From: Arthrobacter yangruifuii | GTDB lineage: Bacteria > Actinomycetota > Actinomycetes > Actinomycetales > Micrococcaceae | Direction: 5' to 3' | DNA length: 64,000 bases | NCBI RefSeq assembly: GCF_009192775.1 | Contig: NZ_VTFX01000001.1 | Coordinates: 1,116,001-1,180,000 of the forward strand | Shown here: positions 8,319 to 17,725 of the stretch, one piece after another | Position numbering within the stretch: position 1 is the first letter of the stretch | Layout: each line of letters begins with the position of its first letter | Translations under genes and position numbers: made by a program | Notes under the pieces: generated by a model | What the model was told of the DNA's origin: nothing | Database searches by the model: none | Seen by the model: the letters and a program-made list of their open reading frames with translations, nothing else

Positions 8319-9416
8319 CTATGCCACCCGGGTCCGGCGCTGCAGCCGGCAGCCGCAGGCGGGATGGTAGTCCAGCTTTTTCAGCTGCGGGTAGCCGTCG
8401 GATGTCCGCAGCTGCAGGACCGCGGAGAGCACCGCCGGCTGGTTAATGCCGTCCAGGAATACCAGTGCGGCCATGGCGGCAGCTCCGGCGGCGATCACGG
8501 ATCCGGACAGCTCCTCTCCCTCCGGACCCGACGGCGCGGCGGAGGACGCGGAGGGCGCGGAGGAGGCGGATGCCTGCTCCTGCCTTTGTCCAAGGGCGCC
8601 GGCGGCGGCATACCAGCCCGGATCCGTGTCTGCCCGGTGCCGGTCCAGGCATTCCAGGCACGGCGTCAGCCCGGGGACCACCAGCGGTCCAATGTCCCAT
8701 CCGGCTTCCTGCGCGGTCACTATCAGCCGCGGAACGCTGCCGTCGCCCTGCTCCTGCTGCCGTTCCGATGCCGTGGAACCCACCGCACGGACGGTGACTG
8801 CGAGATCCACCGAGGCTGGGACCTGCCCGCCCCGGACGGCGGACACGGTCAGCACCTGGACAGTGGGGTCCACCCGGAACAGGTGCCGTTTGACGGCAGC
8901 GGCGCGGTTCATCCCGATGTCCGTCATGGCGTAGGCAGCGCCGACGTCCGCCGGGGACACCACCGCCGGGTCCGCCAGCATCAGGGTTCCAATGCCGGCG
9001 GAGGCAAGGGTTCGCGCCAGCAGGGCACCGGCACGTCCCAGCCCGTCAACGGACACCGCCGCCGTGGCCCGCCTCCGGATGGATTCTTCACCGTTGACCC
9101 GGTAGGCGGAGGAGAGCCGCTGCGAATCGGGGAACAGGCGTTCCGAACGCAGCGAGGGGATGGGGTCCGCTGTACCGTCATGGGGTACCAACAGCGGGTC
9201 CAGAACCTGCAGCAGCGAAGCGGCACGCTCCGGAGGCAGGGACAGGCCGGCGGCCGCTTCCTGCTCCGTCCCGTCCGGAACCCCCTGGCGCAGGACCGCC
9301 AGAAACGCGGCGTCTGCATCCTGCAGGTTGCGCAGCAGCAGGGACCCCGGGCCGATCCCCAGCTGCCGGGCACCCGGTGAAACTTCGAGCACATGAATTC
9401 CAGGATTGATCCGCAT
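8319..9416 (-). CDS. ThiF/E1-like fold protein with degenerate adenylation site
   Basis: This 365-residue protein has a short N-terminal region resembling leader-peptide-binding parts of azole cyclodehydratase E1-like proteins. A ThiF Rossmann core follows, with GLGRAG at 125-130 and LADP at about 147. Cysteine pairs C253/C256 (CLECL) and C354/C356 (CGC) look like the structural zinc site. Residues that active E1 enzymes use for ATP are changed: the second Asp after LADP is Ala, the SNLxR arginine is absent, and the Lys after DIG is Arg (DIGMNR). Adenylation is therefore doubtful. ATG 9416 is chosen for its GAGGGAG site six bases upstream. Position matches mycobacterial Rv3196, which I recall only generally. 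A scaffold or peptide-binding role is inference. Confidence 0.75.
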   Translation of the reverse strand: MRINPGIHVLEVSPGARQLGIGPGSLLLRNLQDADAAFLAVLRQGVPDGTEQEAAAGLSLPPERAASLLQVLDPLLVPHDGTADPIPSLRSERLFPDSQRLSSAYRVNGEESIRRRATAAVSVDGLGRAGALLARTLASAGIGTLMLADPAVVSPADVGAAYAMTDIGMNRAAAVKRHLFRVDPTVQVLTVSAVRGGQVPASVDLAVTVRAVGSTASERQQEQGDGSVPRLIVTAQEAGWDIGPLVVPGLTPCLECLDRHRADTDPGWYAAAGALGQRQEQASASSAPSASSAAPSGPEGEELSGSVIAAGAAAMAALVFLDGINQPAVLSAVLQLRTSDGYPQLKKLDYHPACGCRLQRRTRVA

Positions 9417-9527
9417 GTCCGGCTCCCTCGCTCTGGTCCTTCCCGCCGGCGTCTTCCGGGTCCGGCGGCACAGCCCGTTCGGCCGGGCAGGTGACCATGC
9501 TGGCACGCCGGACCGGAGCGCACGGGG

Positions 9528-9536
9528 TTATCCACA
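9528..9536 (+). promoter_or_regulatory. Perfect DnaA-box-like sequence
   Basis: TTATCCACA lies in the intergenic region between the divergent ThiF-like and metallopeptidase genes. It sits about 30 bp upstream of the -10 of the latter. It matches the classical DnaA 9-mer exactly. A second perfect copy lies at 50831. Function is unproven. Confidence 0.45.
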
Positions 9537-9563
9537 GGCTGCAGAGGTGTCGGCGGCGGCCGC

Positions 9564-9569
9564 TACGCT
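9564..9569 (+). promoter_or_regulatory. -10 element, leaderless start of the metallopeptidase gene
   Basis: TACGCT is followed by exactly six bases and then the ATG at 9576, so transcription would start at or next to the start codon. No Shine-Dalgarno sequence precedes this ATG, which supports a leaderless mRNA. Confidence 0.6.
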
Positions 9570-9575
9570 TGGAAT

Positions 9576-10202
9576 ATGCCTTCCCCTCAACAGATCGTTG
9601 ATGCCGTCATCCCGGCCGTAACCAGCAGCGGAATACCCATCCAGGTACGCCGGTCCGCCCGGCGCAAACGGACCGTCAACGCAGTTTTCCGGGACGGGGT
9701 CGCCCTGATCTCCATTCCCGCGCATTTCTCCGCCGCGCAGGAAGCGGAATGGGTTCGGAAGATGGTGGCGCGGCTGGAAGAACGCGTCGCAGGTGAGGCG
9801 GATCCGGAGGCCGCTGAGGGGAACCTGATGCTGCGTGCCCGCGGACTGTCGCGGACCTATTTGTCCGGACGGGCCCGCCCCCGGTCCGTCCGCTGGGTCA
9901 GCAACCAGAACTCGCGCTGGGGATCCGCCACCCCGGCCAGGGGAACCATTCGGCTGTCCGACAAACTGCAGGGCATGCCCCAGTGGGTGGTCGACTATGT
10001 GCTGCTTCATGAACTCGCGCATCTGCTCGTGCCCTCACACGGTCCGGCCTTCTGGCGTCTGCTGGAAAGCTATCCGCAGACCGAGACCGCCAAGGCCTTC
10101 CTCTCCGGTGCCGCTTTCGCCAGTGCGCGCGGCCTGCGGGGCGAAATGGGGGAGGACACCGGGGACGCGGGGGAGGACACCGGGGAGGCAGAGGAGGATT
10201 GA
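9576..10202 (+). CDS. YgjP/SprT-like zinc metallopeptidase (DUF45, WLM-like)
   Basis: This 208-residue protein carries HELAH at about residues 145-149 in the context VDYVLLHELAHLLVPSHGPAFW. That is the YgjP-type metallopeptidase signature, with the third ligand expected in the SHGPAFW segment. An NxxRWGS-like element (SNQNSRWGSA) before it is also typical of the family. Substrates of this family are poorly known. The C-terminal 20 residues are acidic and repetitive (GEDTGDAGEDTGEAEED). Translation probably starts leaderless from ATG 9576. It diverges from the ThiF-like gene and converges on the zincin gene. Confidence 0.85.
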   Translation: MPSPQQIVDAVIPAVTSSGIPIQVRRSARRKRTVNAVFRDGVALISIPAHFSAAQEAEWVRKMVARLEERVAGEADPEAAEGNLMLRARGLSRTYLSGRARPRSVRWVSNQNSRWGSATPARGTIRLSDKLQGMPQWVVDYVLLHELAHLLVPSHGPAFWRLLESYPQTETAKAFLSGAAFASARGLRGEMGEDTGDAGEDTGEAEED

Positions 10203-10217
10203 CGGCACGTTAAACGC

Positions 10218-10251
10218 AACTACTCCAGAGGCTGCTGCCTCTGGAGTAGTT
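10218..10251. terminator. Bidirectional hairpin between convergent genes
   Basis: A perfect 15-bp stem (10218-10232 with 10237-10251) and a 4-nt loop lie between the convergent metallopeptidase and zincin genes. There is no strong T-run, but the minus side reads GTTTAAC after the stem. It can serve as a shared terminator. Confidence 0.8.
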
Positions 10252-10271
10252 AGGGGGACGTGCTGGCCGGA

Positions 10272-11771
10272 CTAACCGACGCCGGGCCTGTCGTCCCCGC
10301 CGTTGCCGGTCCCGTCGTCACTGCCGGGTTCATCATTGCCGCCGGTCCCGCCGTCAGAGCCGGATTCGTCGGCACCGCCGTCGGTGCTTCCTGCCTCGGG
10401 GGCGTCGGAAGCAGTCTCTTCGGATGCCTCCGCCGGAGTGTCGAATCCGCCGTCGAGCAGGCGCTTCAGTGCAGCATCAACATCGGAGTCGGCAGCTTCC
10501 AGCAGCTCCCGCCGCCGGCTGAAGCCCTTCGGATCGTCCAGGTCCTCGGACGTGGGCATCAGGTCCGGGTGCTGCCAGATGGCGTCGCGGCCTTCAATGC
10601 CGCGTTCCTCCGTCAGGTGTGCCCAGAGGGCGGCGGCATCGCGCAGCCGCCGCGGACGCAGCTCCAGGCCCACCAGGGAAGCGAAGGTGTGCTCTGCGGG
10701 GCCGCCGCTGGCACGTCGCCGCCGGATCATTTCGCGCAGGGCACCCGCCGAGGGAAGGTTTGCCGTGGCGGCTGCGGTGACTTCGTCCACCCAGCCTTCC
10801 ACCAGGGCCAGAGCGGTCTCCAGCCGTTCCAGGGCGGCGTCCTGCGCTGGGGTGCGCTGGGGCTGGAAGACCCCGCCGGAAAGGGCGGACTGGATGGATT
10901 CCGGGTTGGACGGATCAATGTCCCGGGCGGCTTCCTCGATCTTGGACATATCGATGTGGATGCCGCGGGCGTAGCTTTCAATGGTGCCGAACAGATGCGA
11001 TGCCAACCAGGGGGCCCGTGCGAAGAGACGGGCATGCGCAGCTTCGCGGACCGCCAGGTACAGGCGGATCTCCGCTTCGGGGACATCCAGCCCTTCGCCG
11101 AACGCGGCAACGTTGGCAGGCAGCAGCGCCATGGTTCCGGCGGCCAGCGGCAGCCCGATGTCGGTGGAACTGACTACTTCCTTGGACAGTGCCCCCACTG
11201 CCTGGCCGAGCTGGATGCCGAACATCGCCCCGCCCATGTTCGCCAGCATGGAGGATGCCCCGCCCATCATGGACTTCATCTCTTCGGGCATCTGCGTGGT
11301 GATGGCGTTGGAGAGGGCTTCGGAGATGCTCACGGCCACAGGTTCGGTCAGGCGGCGCCAGGAATCCATGGTGGCTTCCACCCATTCGGCCCGGGACCAG
11401 GCGCGGCCAAGGCCGGCGGTGGAGGCAAAATCGGTGGCGGGGTCCAGCCAGAGCTCTGCCAGATGCAGCGCCTCGTCAACCTCGCGGGCTTCGGTGGGGC
11501 CGGTGGACGGGTCGCTGCCGGTGGCCGCCACCCGCCGGGCGTTGTCCTTGGCGAGCTGCCAGTTCACGGGCCCGTCCGAGGAGGCACTGAACATGGCCTG
11601 GACCTGCTGGAAGATCATCGCCATCGCGTTGGGGTCCGAGGGCAGTCCGGCGGCCTTGGCCAGCTCGGAAGGATCCATGCCGCCCGCTCCGCCGGCGCCG
11701 AACAGGCGCGCCAGCATTTCGGACAGCGGATCCTGCGGGTCGTCCCCGCGGTCGGATGGATTGGAGCTCAT
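10272..11771 (-). CDS. Zincin-like metallopeptidase type 2 family protein (DUF2342)
   Basis: This 499-residue protein belongs to the actinobacterial zincin_2 family, sometimes labelled F420-biosynthesis-associated or putative hydrolase. The family's central element is seen as VREAAHARLFARAPWL, where the HExxH-like motif is degenerate. The N-terminus has a Gly-rich DPLSEMLARLFGAGGAGG segment and the C-terminus a long acidic Gly/Ser/Asp tail (last 60 residues). ATG 11771 starts MSSNPSDRGDDP; the frame extends further upstream but that part is not family-like. GGTGG lies about seven bases before the start. Its position beside the PDZ-Lon protease matches mycobacterial Rv3195. True activity is unknown. 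Confidence 0.82.
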   Translation of the reverse strand: MSSNPSDRGDDPQDPLSEMLARLFGAGGAGGMDPSELAKAAGLPSDPNAMAMIFQQVQAMFSASSDGPVNWQLAKDNARRVAATGSDPSTGPTEAREVDEALHLAELWLDPATDFASTAGLGRAWSRAEWVEATMDSWRRLTEPVAVSISEALSNAITTQMPEEMKSMMGGASSMLANMGGAMFGIQLGQAVGALSKEVVSSTDIGLPLAAGTMALLPANVAAFGEGLDVPEAEIRLYLAVREAAHARLFARAPWLASHLFGTIESYARGIHIDMSKIEEAARDIDPSNPESIQSALSGGVFQPQRTPAQDAALERLETALALVEGWVDEVTAAATANLPSAGALREMIRRRRASGGPAEHTFASLVGLELRPRRLRDAAALWAHLTEERGIEGRDAIWQHPDLMPTSEDLDDPKGFSRRRELLEAADSDVDAALKRLLDGGFDTPAEASEETASDAPEAGSTDGGADESGSDGGTGGNDEPGSDDGTGNGGDDRPGVG

Positions 11772-12035
11772 GGAGTAACCACCGGTCCTGTGGAAGAAAA
11801 TAAAGCGGAAAATTCGGCCTTCGATGCCCGGCAACCGCCGAGCATATTCCCCTTACGTTACCGGCAGGGGCCAAGCCCTGTCCCGCACGGCCTGTTTCGT
11901 TCGCTGTCGGCAAAGCCTGCCCTGCACGGGCGGGGCGGGAGCCGGGCGTAGGCTTGCAGGGTCGGCAGCCCGAAGGCGGGCCCGGCTCCGTACAGCACAC
12001 GAGACAGCACCCGAGCGCAGGAAAAGGTTGGTCAG

Positions 12036-13241
12036 TTGCGCCCCTCCCATGACGACAGCAGGACCCCGGCGCACGGCAGCCCGGACACCCCCGCATCCGG
12101 GGAGCCCGTCCCGGCTCCGCTGCCGGACGGCAGCTATTCCGTCTATCCGTACCAGGGCCTGGGCGCCGGACGCCCGGGACCGGCGAAACGCACAGCCCGG
12201 TCCCGCGCCATGCTCGTCGCCGGAGCGCTCGCCGTCGTACTCGGTGCTGCCGGCCTGCTGCTGCCGGCGCAGTACGTGGTGGAGTCCCCCGGGCCGACGT
12301 TCAACACGCTGGGCAGCGCCGGGGACTCGGAGATCATCCAGATCGAGGGGCGGCCGAGCTACCCCACCGACGGTGAGCTGGACCTGACCACGGTCTACGT
12401 TTCCGGCGGACCCAGCACCAACATCAGCATTTTCCAGGCGCTGGGCGGCTGGGTGGACACCAACGACGTCGTGTACCCCACCGAATTCCTCTATGCGCCG
12501 GGAACCACCAGTGACGAGGTGGATGAGGAAAACGCCGCTGCCATGACGTCGTCGCAGGAGGCCGCCACCGCCGCTGCCCTGACGCACCTCGACATCGGAT
12601 ACACCCAGGAACTCACCGTTGCCGCCGTGGTTGAAGGCGCACCGGCCGAAGGCGTGCTGCAGGCCGGAGACACAGTGGTCGCGGTGGGGGACACCCGGAT
12701 CGACGGCATCGACACCCTGCGGTCGGTACTGAACGACGGCGGCGGCACGGCTGCCGAGATCACGGTGCGGCGGGACGGGAACGAAGTGACCGAATCCGTG
12801 ACGCCGCGGCAATCCGACTCCGGCACGTACCAGCTGGGCATCGAACTGGCGACGTCCTTCGAATTTCCCTTTGACGTCAGCATCGGCGCTGGAATGGAAC
12901 AGGTGGGCGGACCGTCGGCGGGAATGATGTTTGCGCTGGGGATCGTGGACCGGCTCACCCCGGAGTCCATGACGGGCGGCAAACACTTCGCCGGGACGGG
13001 CACCATCGACGCGGCGGGCAACGTCGGCCCCATCGGCGGGATCCGGCAGAAGCTCATCGGGGCGTCCGACGCCGGCGCCGAGTACTTCCTGGCGCCTGCG
13101 GACAACTGCGGCGAAGTGGTCGGACATGTTCCCGACGGCCTGGACGTGGTGCGTGTTTCTACCCTGGACGAGGCCATCAACGCCGTCGAAAAGCTTGCTG
13201 CCGGCGGGAGTGCAGCGGACCTGCCGCAGTGCACCCCCTAG
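12036..13241 (+). CDS. Secreted/membrane PDZ and Lon-type (S16) protease domain protein
   Basis: This 401-residue protein has a Pro-rich cytoplasmic start and one transmembrane segment (about residues 56-76). A PDZ domain (about 195-280; PAEGVLQAGDTVVAVG) and a Lon-like proteolytic domain follow. The Ser-Lys dyad is visible as GPSAGMMF (Ser about 294) and IRQKLIGA (Lys about 338). Homologues (YlbL in Bacillus, Rv3194c) are membrane-anchored with the protease outside. The TTG at 12036 is chosen for AAAAGG eight bases upstream. A TAGGCT at 11949 could be the -10. It is next to the UPF0182 gene, as in mycobacteria. Confidence 0.9.
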   Translation: MRPSHDDSRTPAHGSPDTPASGEPVPAPLPDGSYSVYPYQGLGAGRPGPAKRTARSRAMLVAGALAVVLGAAGLLLPAQYVVESPGPTFNTLGSAGDSEIIQIEGRPSYPTDGELDLTTVYVSGGPSTNISIFQALGGWVDTNDVVYPTEFLYAPGTTSDEVDEENAAAMTSSQEAATAAALTHLDIGYTQELTVAAVVEGAPAEGVLQAGDTVVAVGDTRIDGIDTLRSVLNDGGGTAAEITVRRDGNEVTESVTPRQSDSGTYQLGIELATSFEFPFDVSIGAGMEQVGGPSAGMMFALGIVDRLTPESMTGGKHFAGTGTIDAAGNVGPIGGIRQKLIGASDAGAEYFLAPADNCGEVVGHVPDGLDVVRVSTLDEAINAVEKLAAGGSAADLPQCTP

Positions 13242-13243
13242 TG

Positions 13244-13258
13244 GCAGGGGCCCTGCCG
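13244..13258 (+). terminator. Small GC-rich hairpin after the PDZ-Lon gene
   Basis: GGCAGG-GGC-CCTGCC forms a 6-bp stem directly after the stop codon, without a T-run. It may be a weak terminator or attenuator. About 200 bp of non-coding DNA follows before the UPF0182 gene, including a possible extended -10 (GTTACGAT near 13260). Confidence 0.35.
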
Positions 13259-13454
13259 TAGTTACGATCGGGACAAGGTTGCCTGCGGCATCCGGTCGAA
13301 GTGGCCGCCGCGGAGTAATCCAAGGCAGAATGGTTCAAAGGACGGCTTCCGGGCCATCCGGCGGGGATCTGGACGGTGAATCAAGACCCGAAGATGCTTC
13401 CGCCGGTGCATTCCGGAAAGGCCGCGAGCCGACGCACCGAACGATGAGGTAACT

Positions 13455-16400
13455 GTGACTTCCGGACCAAACGGCCCATTTTCCCCACCCGGCGCGGCCA
13501 CGGCCGTCGGCAGGCGACGGCGGCGCAGCCCGCTGATCGCCACGCTGATAGTTGTTGCCGTTCTGGTTATTGGCTTTGTGTATTTCTCCCAGGTATATGC
13601 AAACATCCTCTGGTACGACCAGCTGGGCTACCTGGAAGTCTTCGTCAAGGAGAACCTGACCAGGATCGCCATGTTCCTGGCCGCCTTCGTCGTGATGGCC
13701 GCCGGCGTGTTCGCCAGCATCCGCGTTGCCTATACCTCGCGGCCGATCTATGCGCCCGACAGTGCCCTGCAGGACAACCTAAACCGCTACCAGGCCCAGC
13801 TGGAACCGGTCCGCAAACTGCTCATGATCGGTATTCCGATTGTGGTGGGCGGCTTTGCCGGCACAGCCGCGATGTCCATGTGGCAGCAGGCCCTGCTCTT
13901 CTTCAACCGGCGGGACTTCGGCAAGACCGATCCGCAGTTCAACATGGACTACAGCTTCTACCTGAACACCCTGCCGTTTATCGGTTTCCTCGTGGGGTTC
14001 CTGATCAGCGTCGTCGTCATCGCCGGTATTGCCGGGCTGATGACCCACTACCTTTACGGCGGTATCCGGCTGGAGGAGAAGGGCGTGTTCGTGAGCCGCC
14101 CGGCCCGCATCCACCTGGCCGTCATCGCCGCTGCGTTCCTGATCCTGCAGGGCATCAACTTCTGGCTGGACCGCTACGACACGCTGCTGAGCACCTCCGG
14201 AACCTGGACCGGTGCCCTGTACACCGACGTTGAAGCAGTCATCCCGACGAAGGCCATCCTGGCCGTTGCTTCGGTCATTGTTGCCGTCCTGTTCATCCTT
14301 TCGGCGATCATCGGCCGCTGGCGCCTGCCCATCATCGGTACCGCCATGCTGATCATCACGGCCATCGTGGCCGGCGGTGTCTACCCGTGGATCGTCCAGC
14401 GCTACCAGGTCCAGCCCTCGGAACTGAGCCTTGAGCGCGAGTACATCCAGCGCAACATCGACCTCACCCGCGAGGCCTACGGGCTGACCGACACCGAGGT
14501 CATCCCCTACGACGCCACGGTGAACGCCAACCCCGGAGCCCTCGCCCAGGACGCCGGCACCACTGCCAACATCCGGCTGCTGGACCCGAACGTCGTCTCG
14601 GACGCGTTCGGCCAGCTGCAGCAGTTCCGCCAGTACTACCAGTTCCCCCAGACCCTGAACGTGGACCGGTACGAGATCGACGGCGAGATACAGGACACCG
14701 TCATTGCCGTCCGCGAACTGAACGTCGGCGGGGTGCCCAGCGGCTGGGTCAATGAACACATCCTCTACACGCACGGCTACGGCGTGGTGGCGGCACGCGG
14801 TTCGACCGTGGGGCCGGACGGCAAGCCGAGCTTCATGGAGTCCGGGATCCCCTCCACGGGCGTCCTTACCGACGGCGGAGCCTACGAGCCGCGGATCTAC
14901 TTCGGGGAGAACTCCCCGCAGTACTCGGTGGTCGGTGCCCCCGAGGGCACTGCTCCGGTGGAAATCGACCGGCCGCAGACGGGTAACTCCGAAGAGGAAT
15001 CGCAGACCACTTTCAACGGCGAAGGCGGACCCAGCGTCGGCAATCTGTTCAACCAGCTGGTTTACGCGATCAAGTTCCAGTCCACCGAGCTCCTCCTCGC
15101 GGACGCCATCAACGAGGAATCGCAGATCCTGTATGACCGGGACCCCCGCGATCGGGTGGAGAAGGCTGCCCCGTACCTGACAGTGGACAGCAACGCCTAC
15201 CCCGCAGTCATCGACGGGCGCGTGAAGTGGATCGTGGACGGATACACCACCAGCAAGTACTTCCCGTACTCCACGCAGCAGGAGCTACAGGACGCCACCA
15301 CTGACTCCCTGACCCCCGGCGCTGCGGCCCTGCCGCAGGAACAGGTGAACTACATCCGCAACGCGGTGAAGGCCACGGTTGACGCCTATGACGGTTCCGT
15401 GGAGCTGTACGCCTGGGACACCGAGGATCCGCTGCTGCAGTCCTGGCAGAGCGTCTTCCCCTCCACCCTGAAGAAGTACAGCGACATGTCGGCGGACCTG
15501 CTGGCGCACGTCCGCTACCCGGAGGACCAGTTCAAGGTCCAGCGCGAGCTGCTCGGCAAGTACCATGTCACCGAACCGGATTCCTTCTACCAGAACGATG
15601 ACGCGTGGAGTGTTCCTGCGGATCCCACGGGCGGCAACGGCAATATCAAGCAGCCTCCGTACTACCTGTCGCTGCAGATGCCGGGACAGGACGAGGCAAC
15701 CTTCTCCTTGACCACGCCGTTCATTCCCTTCGTGAATGAGGGCGGGGACCCCCGCAACGTCCTGTACGGGTTCCTTTCCGCCGATGCGGATGCCGGCACC
15801 GGTGAGGCGGGCGTCAAGAGTGACACCTACGGGAAGCTCCGACTGCTGGCACTGCCCACCGACACGGGCGTTCCCGGGCCGGGCCAGGCGCAGAACACGT
15901 TCAACTCGGATCCCACCGTTTCCAACGCGTTGAACCTCCTGCGCCAGGGTGCCTCGGAAGTCATCAACGGCAACCTGCTAACCCTCCCGGTCGGCGACGG
16001 CATCCTGTACGTCCAGCCGGTCTACGTCCAGTCCTCCGGTGAAGCGTCATACCCGACGCTGCAGCGCGTACTGGTCAACTTCGGCGAGAAGGTCGGCTTC
16101 GCCCCGACCCTGGATGAAGCGCTGAACCAGATCTTCGGCGGTGACTCCGGTGCCTCCACAGGGGATTCCGGCAACGTCGGAGCCACGCCGCCGGCTCCGG
16201 AGGGGACGGACGTCACGGCCCAGTCGGAGCTGTCAACAGCCCTTTCCGACGCCGGACAGGCCATCCAGGACGGCCAGGCAGCCCTTGGCCGCGGCGACTT
16301 CGCAGCGTACGGCGAAGCGCAGGCACGGCTCCAGGATGCCATCACCCGGGCCACGGCAGCACAGGAGCGGATGGAGGGTTCGACGGGCGGAGACGCCGCC

Positions 16401-16460
16401 GAGCCGGGCGCCACAGCGCCCTCCGACGAAGCCACCGCTCCGGCAGAAGAGGGCAACTAA
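13455..16460 (+). CDS. UPF0182 family large membrane protein
   Basis: At 1001 residues this matches the usual length of the UPF0182 (DUF1648-like) family, represented by Rv3193c. There are seven strong transmembrane segments in the first 330 residues. A large extracytoplasmic domain follows (motifs such as [17 protein letters not shown] and [12 protein letters not shown]). The last roughly 100 residues are Ala/Glu/Gly-rich and probably helical or disordered. The function of the family is unknown. GTG 13455 follows GAGGT at four to five bases. Its pairing with the PDZ-Lon protease is conserved in actinobacteria, so a membrane quality-control link is plausible but unproven. Confidence 0.93.
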   Translation: MTSGPNGPFSPPGAATAVGRRRRRSPLIATLIVVAVLVIGFVYFSQVYANILWYDQLGYLEVFVKENLTRIAMFLAAFVVMAAGVFASIRVAYTSRPIYAPDSALQDNLNRYQAQLEPVRKLLMIGIPIVVGGFAGTAAMSMWQQALLFFNRRDFGKTDPQFNMDYSFYLNTLPFIGFLVGFLISVVVIAGIAGLMTHYLYGGIRLEEKGVFVSRPARIHLAVIAAAFLILQGINFWLDRYDTLLSTSGTWTGALYTDVEAVIPTKAILAVASVIVAVLFILSAIIGRWRLPIIGTAMLIITAIVAGGVYPWIVQRYQVQPSELSLEREYIQRNIDLTREAYGLTDTEVIPYDATVNANPGALAQDAGTTANIRLLDPNVVSDAFGQLQQFRQYYQFPQTLNVDRYEIDGEIQDTVIAVRELNVGGVPSGWVNEHILYTHGYGVVAARGSTVGPDGKPSFMESGIPSTGVLTDGGAYEPRIYFGENSPQYSVVGAPEGTAPVEIDRPQTGNSEEESQTTFNGEGGPSVGNLFNQLVYAIKFQSTELLLADAINEESQILYDRDPRDRVEKAAPYLTVDSNAYPAVIDGRVKWIVDGYTTSKYFPYSTQQELQDATTDSLTPGAAALPQEQVNYIRNAVKATVDAYDGSVELYAWDTEDPLLQSWQSVFPSTLKKYSDMSADLLAHVRYPEDQFKVQRELLGKYHVTEPDSFYQNDDAWSVPADPTGGNGNIKQPPYYLSLQMPGQDEATFSLTTPFIPFVNEGGDPRNVLYGFLSADADAGTGEAGVKSDTYGKLRLLALPTDTGVPGPGQAQNTFNSDPTVSNALNLLRQGASEVINGNLLTLPVGDGILYVQPVYVQSSGEASYPTLQRVLVNFGEKVGFAPTLDEALNQIFGGDSGASTGDSGNVGATPPAPEGTDVTAQSELSTALSDAGQAIQDGQAALGRGDFAAYGEAQARLQDAITRATAAQERMEGSTGGDAAEPGATAPSDEATAPAEEGN

Positions 16461-16466
16461 CCGGGC

Positions 16467-16494
16467 GCGGCGGAGCACTCCGGTGTTCCGCCGC
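16467..16494 (+). terminator. Hairpin after the UPF0182 gene
   Basis: Twelve base pairs (16467-16478 with 16483-16494, one G-T wobble) close a 4-nt loop just after the stop codon. There is no U-tract, so termination may be partial. Confidence 0.6.
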
Positions 16495-16508
16495 AGCCGA
16501 CTGCCGGT

Positions 16509-16537
16509 TTGCACCCTCGTCCCGCGGCGGGTAGAGT
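16509..16537 (+). promoter_or_regulatory. Promoter of the initiator tRNA gene
   Basis: The -35 TTGCAC (16509-16514) and -10 TAGAGT (16532-16537) are 17 bp apart. The expected start is near 16544, six bases before the mature tRNA. This is the best sigma-70-type promoter in the window. Confidence 0.75.
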
Positions 16538-16549
16538 TAGATATTGCGC

Positions 16550-16626
16550 CGCGGGGTGGAGCAGTTCGGTAGCTCGCTGGGCTCATAACCCAGAGGTCGC
16601 AAGTTCAAATCTTGCCCCCGCAACCA
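16550..16626 (+). tRNA. tRNA-fMet (CAT), initiator
   Basis: The 77-nt gene folds as a full cloverleaf with anticodon CAT. Initiator hallmarks are present: an unpaired C1-A72 at the acceptor end and three consecutive G-C pairs in the anticodon stem (GGG-CTCATAA-CCC). The TTCAAAT T-loop is intact and the 3' CCA is encoded (16624-16626). Confidence 0.97.
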
Positions 16627-16631
16627 AAAGC

Positions 16632-16669
16632 AAGTCCCCCGAGGATCCGTAAGGAACCTCGGGGGACTT
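16632..16669 (+). terminator. Intrinsic terminator of the tRNA gene
   Basis: A perfect 13-bp stem (16632-16644 with 16657-16669) with a 12-nt loop begins six bases after the tRNA. Only a short TTT includes and follows it. Confidence 0.85.
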
Positions 16670-16830
16670 TCGCTTGTCCGGGTGCGGGCAGAATTCGACT
16701 TCCTTCATGGGGAGCACCCCGTCGCGCATTCCAGGGGCTGGATAGTGTCCAGGCGGGTGTCTACCTGTCCCTGGGGGCGCTCTGCGTCCTCGTCACCGCG
16801 CTGCTGATGTCAACGGCTTGCAGACGGCGA

Positions 16831-16857
16831 AGGGCGGGCACCGGCGGCGCCCGCCCT
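16831..16857 (-). terminator. GC-rich hairpin downstream of pspA
   Basis: A 9-bp stem (16831-16839 with 16849-16857) lies 27 bp after the pspA stop codon. It lacks a T-run, so it is only a candidate terminator. The rest of 16670-16883 shows no convincing gene. Confidence 0.45.
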
Positions 16858-16883
16858 CAATAGAGCCCCGGGAACGGGAAAGG

Positions 16884-17621
16884 CTAGTCCTCGAGGGCGG
16901 ACTGCTTCGTGCCCGAAGACTTCAGGGCAGCCAGGCGGGCTTCCACCTCGGTCTGCTCGCCGAGATCTTCAAGGGATTCGAACTGCGCGTCCAGGCTGGA
17001 GGCCGCGAGCTCGTTGGCGCCGCGGACGCGGGCCTCTTCGCGCCGGATCTTCTCCTCAAAACGGCCCACCTCGGAGGTGGAGTCCATAACGTCGATGCTC
17101 TTCATGGCCTCGTGCATCTGCGTCTGGGCGGAGGCGGTGCGGGCGCGGGCAATCAGTTCATCGCGCTTGCTGGAGAGCTGGTCCAGCTTGCCCTTCATCT
17201 GGTTCAGTCCGGTCTTGAGGCGGTCAACGATTTCTTCCTGCGAGGCAATGGTCGGCTCGGCGCCCTTGGCCTCGTTTTCTGAGGCAATCTGCCGCTGAAG
17301 GGCCACCTTGGCAAGGTTGTCGAATTTCTCGGCATCCGCGGTGTTGCCGGCGGCACGGAACTCATCAGCCTTGCGTGAGGCAGCCAGCGCCTTGTTGCCC
17401 CAGTTCTGGGCGTTCTGGATGTCCTCGTTGTAATCGTCCTGCAGCATCCGCAGATTGCCGATGGTCTGCGCGACGGCGCTCTCGGCCTCGGCGATGTTGC
17501 TGCTGTAATCGCGCACCATCTGGTCGAGCATCTTCTGCGGGTCCTCGGCCTGGTCCAGGATGGCGTTGATGTTGGCCTTGGCCAATTGGGTGATACGTCC
17601 GAAAATCGACTGCTTAACCAC
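16884..17621 (-). CDS. pspA: PspA/IM30 family membrane-stress protein
   Basis: This 245-residue, almost fully helical protein starts with SIFGRITQLAKANINAILDQAEDP, the amphipathic membrane-binding start typical of PspA/IM30/Vipp1 proteins. Long coiled coils follow. Such proteins polymerise on the inner membrane face to protect it and maintain proton motive force. GTG 17621 has AAAGG nine bases upstream. It lies 104 bp downstream of the TPM-domain gene on the same strand. The pair is a frequent envelope-stress arrangement, and they may be co-transcribed. No PspF- or ClgR-type regulator gene is adjacent. Confidence 0.92.
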   Translation of the reverse strand: MVKQSIFGRITQLAKANINAILDQAEDPQKMLDQMVRDYSSNIAEAESAVAQTIGNLRMLQDDYNEDIQNAQNWGNKALAASRKADEFRAAGNTADAEKFDNLAKVALQRQIASENEAKGAEPTIASQEEIVDRLKTGLNQMKGKLDQLSSKRDELIARARTASAQTQMHEAMKSIDVMDSTSEVGRFEEKIRREEARVRGANELAASSLDAQFESLEDLGEQTEVEARLAALKSSGTKQSALED

Positions 17622-17725
17622 GGTGTCTGCCTTTCAATCTGCTGTGTTCGGAAAATTCCCGCCTCCGCGTTTGACGCGGTACGGGTACATCTTGGTGCAC
17701 TTTCGCTTCGTTCGACCCCGGCAGG

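Noticed and set aside
16612-16863. 83-codon frame with one hydrophobic stretch after the tRNA terminator
   Set aside because: It would start inside the tRNA at a TTG, has no ribosome-binding site and runs through the terminator. The hydrophobic stretch near its end is not enough support.
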